DNA from: Lachnospiraceae bacterium
GTDB lineage: Bacteria > Bacillota > Clostridia > Lachnospirales > Lachnospiraceae
DNA length: 12,872 bases
Assembly (NCBI GenBank): GCA_003520105.1
Contig: DOVL01000247.1
Location: 1 to 12,872 of the forward strand
Reading direction: 5' to 3'
In this document: positions 1 to 6,829 of the stretch, in pieces
How the letters are laid out: each line of letters opens with the position of its first letter
Position numbering within the stretch: position 1 is the first letter of the stretch
Program-made: the position numbers and the translations under genes
The notes under the pieces: model-generated
What the model saw: only the letters and a program-made list of their open reading frames with translations
Databases searched by the model: none
Told to the model about the DNA's origin: nothing

Positions 1-2102
1 TTATTGCGCTCGAAATCTGGATGCTGATCCGTTATGTCGATAAGCGTCCGGGTCTCACCTTTATGCAGTATTTTGATGGATGGACCAATTATCTCATCCT
101 CCTTTCATCTGCCTGGATCATACTCACTTTTGCTATCAGTTTTAAATACAAAGAAAAGGGCAAAAAACAAGGTCGAAGTGTGATTGGAATCATCTCCGGA
201 TCACTTACTTTGGTCCTGAATATACTCATGTCCATACGTTTTCTGCATGTCAGAAAGGGCATGGCATTTAAGGATTTATTGGAAGCATCCAAATATCTTG
301 TTCTTCTCAATATTCTTATTATCGGTTATCTCATATACGAATTCTTTTTATCTCATAAGAGCCTCAGAAGCACCGCAATATACGGTCAGTTTCTGAATGT
401 ACTCTTCGCGCTCATCTGCCTTGGTTTCGGATGCGAAACATCTGTCTATGATGTTACAAGAGAACGTCAGATTCTCTGCTTTGTAACAATGGTCATCTAT
501 GCAGCGTGTCTTCTTATCTGGAAGCCTTATGTATCCATCATAATCATCAGCGTTGTATTTAACTATTTCTACAGCGAATGGAAACCTATCATGAAGGCAA
601 GTGAATCCCCATATGCAGAGAAAATCCTTGAAGCAAACCAGATCAATTATCTGACATTCTGGATTGCTCTTGTCATGGTCAGCATCAGTATTTACCAGCA
701 GCGACTTGCGGAAGCAAAGAAAGATGAGAATCTTGTTGCTGCCAATGCAAGGCTGAAAAAGCTTGCTGTTGAGGATGAGCTCACAGGGCTATCTAACATC
801 TATCAGTTTGTTCAGGATGCCGAAGAAGTAATGATGAATGAACATGGTTCCAAGACGTACCTCTTCATCAATATCGAAAACTTCAAGAATTATAATGATC
901 AGTTCGGCTACCAGGCCGGTAATCAATTTCTGAAGAAGGTTGCAGGAATGATCAGAGACACCTTCGATGGCTGTCCTGTTGCAAGACAGGCTTATGATCA
1001 TTTTGCTGTTCTTACCGATTCTGACAGTGTGGAGAAAAAGCTTGATGGTCTGCGTGATCAGATCATAAATATCAACACCGATGTACACATCGACCTTAAT
1101 GTCGGAGCCTACACTCCGGGCAACGATATGTCTCAGAGTACGATACTGACATCTCATGGTCAGGGAACCAACAATGATCTTAAAGCTGCCGGCAAGATGG
1201 TTGATCCGCGTATCGCCATAGACCGTGCAAGATTTGCATGCAGCCTTATCAAAAACAAGTATGATAAGCACTACATGGAATATGATAGCAAGGTTGATTC
1301 TGACTTCCATAAACGTCAGTATATAGTTAACAACATCGACCATGCAGTCGAAAAAGGATATATCAAGGTTTATTATCAGCCTGTTGTATGGTCAAAGAAT
1401 CATACACTCTGCGGATGTGAAGCCCTTGCGAGATGGGACGATCCAAAATACGGTTTTCTCTCTCCGGCAGACTTTATCCCTGTACTTGAAGAATACCGTC
1501 AGATCCACAAGCTTGATAAATGCATCTGGGAAGCAGTATGCAGAGATCTCAGAGATACCGCCGCATCAGGAAAACATACTATTCCGGTTTCTCTCAATTT
1601 CTCACGTCTGGACTTTGAGCTCATGGATACAGTTACCGTTCTTGAAGAGCTTGTTGAAAAATACAACGTACATAAACATGACATCCATGTTGAGATAACC
1701 GAGAGCGCCCTGACCGATAATATGGGTACACTTCAGCAATCAATACAGAAGCTGAAGGATGATGGCTTCTCCATCTGGCTCGACGACTTCGGATCAGGTT
1801 ATTCATCACTAAATGTTCTGAAAGACTACAGCTTTGATGTTCTGAAGATCGACATGAAATTCCTTTCAAGCTTCGATTCAAACGAGAAATCAAAGGTCAT
1901 CCTCAACATGATCATCGACCTTGCTTCCAGCCTCGGAATGTACTCTCTCACAGAGGGCGTCGAAACCGAGGAAGAGGCTGAATTCCTTGCAAGAGTCGGT
2001 TGCGGAAGACTTCAGGGCTACTACTTCGGAAAGCCTATGCCGCTTGAGGGTATAATCGAGAAGATTCACAACGGAACATACGTTATCAAGCGATTGGTAT
2101 AA
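1..2102 (+). CDS. Membrane GGDEF-EAL protein, predicted c-di-GMP phosphodiesterase (5' end outside window)
   Basis: The reading frame is open to the left edge and the first ATG (position 21) has no ribosome binding site, so the true start lies outside. Counting from that ATG, about six hydrophobic segments lie at roughly 24-41, 54-74, 92-110, 122-137, 150-180 and 209-226, followed by a short linker (230-250). A GGDEF-family domain (about 250-420) begins with DELTGLSN, but its signature is A324-Y-D-H-F instead of GGDEF, so diguanylate cyclase activity is unlikely; it also has extra residues around 366-395. The EAL domain (about 432-685) keeps the catalytic set: E467-A-L, N526, E558, D588-D589 in DDFGSGYSS, K609, E645 and Q665. 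I infer a membrane-anchored enzyme that cleaves c-di-GMP, with the degenerate GGDEF as a possible regulatory domain. It converges on the FHA gene with 13 bp between stop codons. Confidence 0.92.
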   Translation, partial: IALEIWMLIRYVDKRPGLTFMQYFDGWTNYLILLSSAWIILTFAISFKYKEKGKKQGRSVIGIISGSLTLVLNILMSIRFLHVRKGMAFKDLLEASKYLVLLNILIIGYLIYEFFLSHKSLRSTAIYGQFLNVLFALICLGFGCETSVYDVTRERQILCFVTMVIYAACLLIWKPYVSIIIISVVFNYFYSEWKPIMKASESPYAEKILEANQINYLTFWIALVMVSISIYQQRLAEAKKDENLVAANARLKKLAVEDELTGLSNIYQFVQDAEEVMMNEHGSKTYLFINIENFKNYNDQFGYQAGNQFLKKVAGMIRDTFDGCPVARQAYDHFAVLTDSDSVEKKLDGLRDQIININTDVHIDLNVGAYTPGNDMSQSTILTSHGQGTNNDLKAAGKMVDPRIAIDRARFACSLIKNKYDKHYMEYDSKVDSDFHKRQYIVNNIDHAVEKGYIKVYYQPVVWSKNHTLCGCEALARWDDPKYGFLSPADFIPVLEEYRQIHKLDKCIWEAVCRDLRDTAASGKHTIPVSLNFSRLDFELMDTVTVLEELVEKYNVHKHDIHVEITESALTDNMGTLQQSIQKLKDDGFSIWLDDFGSGYSSLNVLKDYSFDVLKIDMKFLSSFDSNEKSKVILNMIIDLASSLGMYSLTEGVETEEEAEFLARVGCGRLQGYYFGKPMPLEGIIEKIHNGTYVIKRLV

Positions 2103-2115
2103 AGCTGGTCGTGAT

Positions 2116-3621
2116 TCACATGCAATAGAAATCAACTGTCGCGAAACTCACTATATCACCGTAACATAGTCTGGTCGGTCCTGTGATCCTGACAGAATTA
2201 ACATATGTTCCGTTCGTAGAATTCAGGTCATTGACCATATAGCTATTATCTCTCTTGATGAGTTCGGCATGTACCCTGCTGACCCCCGGAACCGCGATGC
2301 AGTAATCCGCCGCACTTGAGGTTCTTCCTACCGTTAATCTGTCACCACGAAGAAATATCTGATTATCCTCACGCAGCATGCTAAGATCGACCGGAACAAG
2401 CCGTGTTACCGGACTCTCTGTTAGCTGTTGTGTGGAAAACGCAGAATCTGTCATCACAGAACTGCCTCTGCTATCATATATCGTTTTATCGTATATTTGT
2501 TTGTCATATATTGTTTTATCATATAATGCTCTATCGCCTCCCGGATCATCCGGGGCACTCCTGACCGTATCATCCGAAACACCCCCGACTGATTGATTTG
2601 GAATACTCCCAACCGGCGGATACAAAATACTCCCGGCCGTCTGATCCGGTTGTGGTTTTTTTATTGTTGAAGAATATGTATTCATATCATTCTCCAGCCG
2701 TTCTTCTTCACGTGTTTTGAGGATGCGGTTGATCAGCGCCGCCATATATATCAGAACTACAACAAATACTATCTTCGCAGCCGTCAACCCATATGTTATG
2801 GACAAGATCACGCCAACAGCAACGATAACCCCGCCGGCACAATACAGCCCTATATTCTTTATCCTTCCATCATTATCTCTGTAATGAATAGTTGAGGCTT
2901 CTTCTGACAGCCGATCATCACCAAAACCTCCGTAACTATTCTCTGCCTGCTTAATTCCCTCCGAACTGTCAGTCCGCGACATATTAATCCCTCGTCTGAT
3001 ACTCTCCTGCTTGGCAGCTTCCGACCAAGCCATATCTTCTGCAGATTCAGCAGGCATTAAACTATATCCATTCCTCATCTCAGAGAACCGCTCCATCGTC
3101 TGAATAAAGAGCTCTGCAGTAAAGTTATCGCGCAGCACATTTCCGGAAAAGAAGTCATATATAAACATCACATTCTCGCGATCGCTGTGATCCATCACAT
3201 GAAGCAGTTCCTCCATAACAGCCTTAAACTGCTCCGAAAACTCCCTTTTCTCGCCGGGTACGATAATGAACCTGAAGCTGCCTCTTTCGGGGTCATATAA
3301 TATATATCTCGAGTCAATAATAAGTGCGTCCGGAGATAGTATATATTCCTGCATTTCCTTAAGACACTCCGACAGATTGCACAGAAAATGCATTATCTCA
3401 CTTACCTGAAGACTTCCCCTGTTGATCATACTGAACAGTGTACTCATCCCATCCAGCTTACAGAGCATGATGATCTCATTATCTATCTCCCTGAAACGAC
3501 AGTCCGCAATATATCTGAAGCTGTTATTTCGCAGCATTTCTATCTGAAGAATATCTTCTCTGTCAATTCCATGTATTTCAAAGTAATTATTCACCGAGCG
3601 ATTCTTCTGCAATATCATCAT
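2116..3621 (-). CDS. Membrane FHA-domain protein, last gene of the tad locus (DUF6382-like N-terminus)
   Basis: The start chosen is the ATG at 3621 (a second ATG follows at 3618), preceded by GGAGG about 10 nt upstream. The frame runs on to 3693 but without a better site. The protein has 501 residues. The first 200 or so resemble, from memory, the DUF6382 domain found before FHA domains in Clostridia. A polar linker follows, then two membrane segments at about 257-278 and 281-301, then a repeat-rich linker (about 330-385), and a C-terminal FHA domain (about 416-496). FHA hallmarks are present: G432-R433, S448-R-x-H451 and N467-S-T-N-G471, the phosphothreonine-binding set. The gene overlaps the upstream TadE-like gene by 35 bp, which suggests translational coupling. 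The likely role is to tie pilus assembly to Ser/Thr phosphorylation; the partner is unknown and no kinase is visible in the window. Confidence 0.88.
   Translation of the reverse strand: MMILQKNRSVNNYFEIHGIDREDILQIEMLRNNSFRYIADCRFREIDNEIIMLCKLDGMSTLFSMINRGSLQVSEIMHFLCNLSECLKEMQEYILSPDALIIDSRYILYDPERGSFRFIIVPGEKREFSEQFKAVMEELLHVMDHSDRENVMFIYDFFSGNVLRDNFTAELFIQTMERFSEMRNGYSLMPAESAEDMAWSEAAKQESIRRGINMSRTDSSEGIKQAENSYGGFGDDRLSEEASTIHYRDNDGRIKNIGLYCAGGVIVAVGVILSITYGLTAAKIVFVVVLIYMAALINRILKTREEERLENDMNTYSSTIKKPQPDQTAGSILYPPVGSIPNQSVGGVSDDTVRSAPDDPGGDRALYDKTIYDKQIYDKTIYDSRGSSVMTDSAFSTQQLTESPVTRLVPVDLSMLREDNQIFLRGDRLTVGRTSSAADYCIAVPGVSRVHAELIKRDNSYMVNDLNSTNGTYVNSVRITGPTRLCYGDIVSFATVDFYCM
2470..2529 (-). 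repeat. 15-bp x 4 in-frame tandem repeat in the FHA protein linker
   Basis: Four in-frame copies of a 15-bp unit encode LYDKT-IYDKQ-IYDKT-IYDSR. The unit does not shift the frame, so copy-number change would lengthen or shorten the linker before the FHA domain without breaking it. Confidence 0.85.
2543..2638 (-). repeat. Degenerate 24-bp x 4 tandem repeat in the FHA protein linker
   Basis: Four diverged 24-bp units (starting at 2543, 2567, 2591 and 2615) share the pattern gat...aatactcc..acc on the plus strand and encode an eight-residue Gly/Ser/Pro/Val-rich repeat (GSILYPPV, GSIPNQSV, GGVSDDTV and a weaker fourth). They sit next to the 15-bp repeat and build the rest of the flexible linker. 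Confidence 0.6.
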
Positions 3622-4123
3622 ACATCTGCCACCTCCTAAGCCGGTCGGTACATACTCCGAACTCCGTACTGCAGCCCAGCCCTGTTTCACCATGCATATT
3701 GATCCTTCCGATCATGGTAATGCTGTCCGAACCCGCCATGCCCGTAAGTGAGTAATCATCACACCACATCAGGAGGTCTCCCAGGCCGTTATTCCTTGCT
3801 CCGTCGGAAATATACTGCGAGGTCTCAATAAGCGGAGCTGTATAAATCTTCTCATACATATATGATCTTATGGTTTCACAGTTCAGTACATACATCATTC
3901 CGTAAATACATAAACATACCATCACCATAACCATAAACATCACTACCGATGCTTCAACCGAGATAACCCCTGCATTATCTGTCTCAATATGTTTTCTTTC
4001 ACACATTTCTTTACACATCCTTATCCCGTTTCTTTCATTTTTTCTCTTATCATATCTACAGTAATTACTCTTATTATTTCTACAGTCATTACCCTTATTA
4101 TAATCACCACACTTAATAATCAT
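3587..4123 (-). CDS. TadE-like pseudopilin with a long Cys-containing leader
   Basis: The protein has 178 residues. The ATG at 4123 follows AGGTGATCAT, a usable ribosome binding site overlapping the upstream stop, so the long leader appears to be translated. Residues 52-57 read G|VISVE, matching the G|xxxxE cleavage site of type IVb prepilin peptidases, and the hydrophobic helix runs from about 56 to 80. This is the TadE arrangement. The leader (1-51) is basic and polar, has several Cys residues and contains an eight-residue duplication (8-15 and 16-23). The mature part has further Cys residues (C82, C121, C151, C158). It lies 4 bp after the other TadE-like gene and overlaps the FHA gene by 35 bp. 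A role as a minor or priming pilin is inferred. An internal start at 4018 would give a shorter leader but has a poorly spaced binding site. Confidence 0.8.
   Translation of the reverse strand: MIIKCGDYNKGNDCRNNKSNYCRYDKRKNERNGIRMCKEMCERKHIETDNAGVISVEASVVMFMVMVMVCLCIYGMMYVLNCETIRSYMYEKIYTAPLIETSQYISDGARNNGLGDLLMWCDDYSLTGMAGSDSITMIGRINMHGETGLGCSTEFGVCTDRLRRWQMYDDIAEESLGE
4055..4102 (-). repeat. 24-bp x 2 tandem duplication in the leader of the TadE-like gene
   Basis: Units at 4055-4078 and 4079-4102 match at 21 of 24 bases and encode YNKGNDCR and NNKSNYCR. The stretch is AT-rich and in frame. Confidence 0.8.
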
Positions 4124-4127
4124 ATGA

Positions 4128-4913
4128 TCACCTGCATTTATGGCATTCCGGCAGTCCGCCTACCTCACTGAGCTTAACCCTTCTCACAGTTCTCAGCAGT
4201 CTGGAGCAATTCGGACTGCTATGATATTTCTCTCCATCCTCGGTCACGAAAACGTATCTCCCCGCACTCGCCGCATGGCAATACGAACACGGCTCATAAT
4301 CTCTGTTTTCCGCAACATTTTTCTTCATAAGCGTCGTGTGATGATAGAGATAAGTGCATCCCCTGGAATGATGATAAACCTCACCGTTCTCTGCAACATA
4401 AACATACACATCCTCCGCACTGTCATTCTCTTCATCAATACCTTTATAACCTATATAAGCCTTCTGCCTTACCGTATCTGTATAGCTTTTCTCAAAGCTT
4501 CCGATGATAGGAACCGAAAACCTCACCTTATAATAAACCGTCAGCCTTATATATCCCTCTTCATCAGGTATACCTGTTCCGATCAGCTTAATTCCCGACG
4601 AGCCGCCTGAAATATACTTCTCAACCAGTTCCGGGTCATCCAGATAATCATCTATCTTTGAATTCGCTACCACCAGATTTGAATATTCCAGTTTATCAAC
4701 CGAATCAGACAAATAAGAATACTCCGCCAGATATTCAGATGCTTCAACCGCAGCAGCCTCATAGACTACTGCCCTCACAGCAATGATCCTGCAAAATATC
4801 AAAAAGCAATACATACAGAACATAAAGATTGGCAGGCTTATCGCAGCCTCAAAAGCCAGTGACCCTCTATTCTGATTCTTTTTTCTTATATTTGCGGCAA
4901 ACACCGGAACCAT
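4128..4913 (-). CDS. TadE-like pseudopilin with two C-terminal Cys/His (zinc-ribbon-like) modules
   Basis: The start is set at the ATG at 4913, preceded by AAAGAGGAG; the spacing is very tight, so a TTG at 4934 (268 residues instead of 261) is an alternative. Numbered from 4913, residues 17-22 read G|SLAFE, a type IVb prepilin peptidase site, followed by a hydrophobic helix to about 46. A middle region of about 110 residues is TadE-like. The C-terminus holds two similar modules, each with the pattern YH....C followed by (P)xCxxC: Y180-H181...C186...C209-x-x-C212 and Y230-H231...C236...C257-x-x-C260. This pattern resembles the small Cys module seen, from memory, at the C-terminus of some secreted Firmicute proteins, related to the Ada metal-binding type; zinc binding is inferred. 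The gene follows the repeat-rich gap and lies 4 bp upstream of the next TadE-like gene. Confidence 0.82.
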   Translation of the reverse strand: MVPVFAANIRKKNQNRGSLAFEAAISLPIFMFCMYCFLIFCRIIAVRAVVYEAAAVEASEYLAEYSYLSDSVDKLEYSNLVVANSKIDDYLDDPELVEKYISGGSSGIKLIGTGIPDEEGYIRLTVYYKVRFSVPIIGSFEKSYTDTVRQKAYIGYKGIDEENDSAEDVYVYVAENGEVYHHSRGCTYLYHHTTLMKKNVAENRDYEPCSYCHAASAGRYVFVTEDGEKYHSSPNCSRLLRTVRRVKLSEVGGLPECHKCR

Positions 4914-5069
4914 CTCCTCTTTTGATCGATACAATAAGCCATAAGTATCATTTCTTCTTCGGATTAATACATTCAGCCATCAGTATCATCTCTTCTTCGG
5001 ATTAATACATTCAGCCATCAGTATCATCTCTTCTTCGGATTAATACATTCAGCCATCAGTATCATTTCT
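4905..5069 (-). repeat. 38-bp tandem array derived from the start region of the TadE-like gene
   Basis: Three nearly identical 38-bp units lie at 4943-4980, 4981-5018 and 5019-5056, with a truncated fourth at 5057-5069. A diverged copy in exact register at 4905-4942 (28 of 38 bases) covers the ribosome binding site and ATG of the downstream gene, so the array appears to be an amplification of that start region. On the minus strand each unit gives an ATG (5065, 5027, 4989, 4951), and the first three open 13-codon frames reading MILMAECINPKKR (the third ends in K). Each stop overlaps the next ATG as ATGA. No good ribosome binding site precedes the first one, so translation is unproven. Confidence 0.85.
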
Positions 5070-5307
5070 ACATGGATTGATATATCCTGCAAGACGAACA
5101 CGGGATCACTATCACAAGCACCTGGAGAGGCAACAAATATTTTATGGAGTACATTTATTCTGTTTTCATCATCCTAAAAATGTTCGTCTCACAGGATATA
5201 TCAACCCATAGCAGTTTTATTAGTATTCAATTCGTAAAACCATCTCAGTACAAGATCATCGCGTACAATTCATTGTATACATCCTCCCGTACCAACTATA
5301 TCAATTC
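4935..5307. other. Repeat-rich intergenic gap inside the tad locus
   Basis: This is the only sizeable gap in the pilus locus. It contains the 38-bp array, a 29-bp inverted repeat with an 80-bp spacer, and a degenerate 36-bp duplication of the end of the upstream gene. I see no convincing protein-coding gene, no clear promoter and no U-tract terminator in it. Confidence 0.7.
5072..5209. repeat. 29-bp imperfect inverted repeat around an 80-bp spacer
   Basis: The left arm (5072-5100) and the right arm (5181-5209) are reverse complements at 26 of 29 positions; both contain the core aggatatatcaa or its complement. The left arm begins just where the 38-bp array breaks off. The element could be a miniature transposon-like unit, an invertible segment or a long RNA hairpin. 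No transposase or recombinase is in the window, and I cannot identify a target-site duplication. Confidence 0.8.
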
Positions 5308-5340
5308 TTAGTATCCATCCTCCCGATACAGCTCGATCAA
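5275..5340 (-). repeat. Degenerate 36-bp tandem duplication at the end of the DUF5702-like gene
   Basis: Bases 5311-5340, coding for the last residues of the protein (LIELYREDGY), are echoed at 5275-5304, 36 bp further downstream. About 23 of 30 bases match; the first 15 match almost perfectly. The copy lies in the same frame after the stop and reads LI-stop-LVREDVY. Confidence 0.5.
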
Positions 5341-6810
5341 CCTTCCGTCAAATTCAATCGATACATCTACCGCAAACTCAACCGCTGCATTTTCCATCCT
5401 GAAATCCGGATACCTCATCCTTGTATTCATTTCGATAAGATCAGCCATACGGTAATACAGCCTGTCTCCCACCATCGCCATAAGTATCATCAGATATTCT
5501 TCGTAATCCAGCCCCTTGTCGTCATCTTCCTTCTCAACCGTCGCAATATCCTTTATTCCATACAGATCCGTAACCCAGTCCTCGCTGTTCTTGATCAGAG
5601 GAACCTTCTTCCCTTCAACAAGAAACTTTACATCGGCACAGCTTTCAACATATGCCCAGCAGCCCGCAAGGAGATATTTCACAACCGGCTGGAGATACGG
5701 TGCCCAGACTGTCAGAGAGGTTGCAAGAGCCGCAACCCTGGCCATCTTGGAGCTGTCCGTAAGTATATATGCAAAGTTCAGCCCCAATCGAAGTTTTATA
5801 AGCTTCTTCACCGTTCCGACATAGTTTTCAGCGTCTCTTAGCTCACCGCAGATCAGATATTCTCTCTCCATATTCAGATAGGTTTCCTTATCCCACTGAT
5901 CCTTCAGGCACTTAAATACATCGTTGCAATAAGCTATCACAGCTATGTAATCATTAAACCTGCTGCCCCATCCGTCCATCGCGGTCAGACTTCCGGACAA
6001 CGCTCCGTAATCCGTGAAGCTTGTATCTATATCTTCATCACCGAACCAGGTCGAGAGAGCTTTCTTTCCTGAAGGAATGTCCGTAAAATCAAGCATATTT
6101 TCACTGAAAGTAACATCATCCGGACAAATAAGAGCAGCCATAAAAAGCCCGCCGACCGTCCTTGTAGACATTCTCGGATCATCCTTCTCCTTCTTGTTCT
6201 CATCCTTCTCTTCCGGATGCTGTTCATAGTATTCTTCCTCTGATTTCTTAACGTCCTCAGCTTCCTCTCCCTTGCCATCGGTCTTATCCAATCCATCTGC
6301 GATATCACTGTTCATCCTGATCTTATCGTTATCATCCAGAGCGGTATCAACCTCTTCCGGATTGCCTCCCAGCTTTTCTACAAGCTCTTCGGCGGCGTTT
6401 TCTATCAGATAATATTTCATATGATCCATTATCTGGTTTCCAAAGGCAGCACAGTCGTTTGTCAGCATTGTATTTACTCCTGACATAATGACCTTCTTAA
6501 CCTCGTATTCACTTCCGAGATTCTCCGAGAGACTTTCTTCAATAAGCTGTTCGGTTTTGCCATCGCCTTTTCCGTAATAGGTTTTATCAAAAAGGAGGAG
6601 ATGATATTCCTCGAAGATATAGGGATTGAAATCCGCTTTAATTCCTGACATTGCTGCTGACAGTGCAGCCGCTGCCTTGGCTCTCGCACACTTAAACCTT
6701 ACAGCACCTGTAACAGCCGACAACAGAACTAACATCACTACGAGAAGAAGTGTCAGAAATATAGTAACCGAGCCCCTGTTTCCACAGTTTATCTTCCCTC
6801 TTCTCTTCAT
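5308..6810 (-). CDS. TadG-like membrane-anchored protein (DUF5702 type)
   Basis: The protein has 500 residues. The ATG at 6810 follows GGAGGAGAGAT, a strong binding site. The N-terminus is basic, with G|SVTIF at about 13-18 and one long hydrophobic helix to about 37. This resembles a pilin-like leader but lacks the Glu at +5 seen in the pilin and TadE-like proteins here. Residues 60-75 (ADFNPYIFEEYHLLLFD) match the pattern I associate with the DUF5702 family of clostridial tad loci. A highly charged stretch (about 172-212) rich in Glu, Lys and Asp splits the extracellular part. The rest has no motif I recognise. It lies 19 bp after the flp gene. TadG-like proteins usually act as anchored surface or minor-pilin components of the Flp pilus; the exact role here is inferred from that context. 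Confidence 0.83.
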   Translation of the reverse strand: MKRRGKINCGNRGSVTIFLTLLLVVMLVLLSAVTGAVRFKCARAKAAAALSAAMSGIKADFNPYIFEEYHLLLFDKTYYGKGDGKTEQLIEESLSENLGSEYEVKKVIMSGVNTMLTNDCAAFGNQIMDHMKYYLIENAAEELVEKLGGNPEEVDTALDDNDKIRMNSDIADGLDKTDGKGEEAEDVKKSEEEYYEQHPEEKDENKKEKDDPRMSTRTVGGLFMAALICPDDVTFSENMLDFTDIPSGKKALSTWFGDEDIDTSFTDYGALSGSLTAMDGWGSRFNDYIAVIAYCNDVFKCLKDQWDKETYLNMEREYLICGELRDAENYVGTVKKLIKLRLGLNFAYILTDSSKMARVAALATSLTVWAPYLQPVVKYLLAGCWAYVESCADVKFLVEGKKVPLIKNSEDWVTDLYGIKDIATVEKEDDDKGLDYEEYLMILMAMVGDRLYYRMADLIEMNTRMRYPDFRMENAAVEFAVDVSIEFDGRLIELYREDGY

Positions 6811-6829
6811 ATCTCTCCTCCTTTTTTGA

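Noticed and set aside
1342..1698. A 118-codon plus-strand frame inside the EAL gene
   Set aside because: It is an alternative frame of the EAL coding region with no binding site or domain.
3989..4171. A small hydrophobic plus-strand frame with repeated LIISTVIT stretches
   Set aside because: The pattern arises from the 24-bp duplication read on the opposite strand, with no binding site.
4943..5056. The 38-bp units as a CRISPR array
   Set aside because: The units are directly joined with no unique spacers and no cas genes are present.
4935..5307. A c-di-GMP riboswitch ahead of the TadE-like gene
   Set aside because: I looked for the conserved GEMM-type core on the minus strand and did not find it.
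5144..5311. A 55-codon plus-strand frame with GGAGAGG upstream, across the right arm of the inverted repeat
   Set aside because: Spacing to the ATG is long, the sequence resembles no family, it overlaps the end of the TadG-like gene, and the inverted repeat explains part of it.
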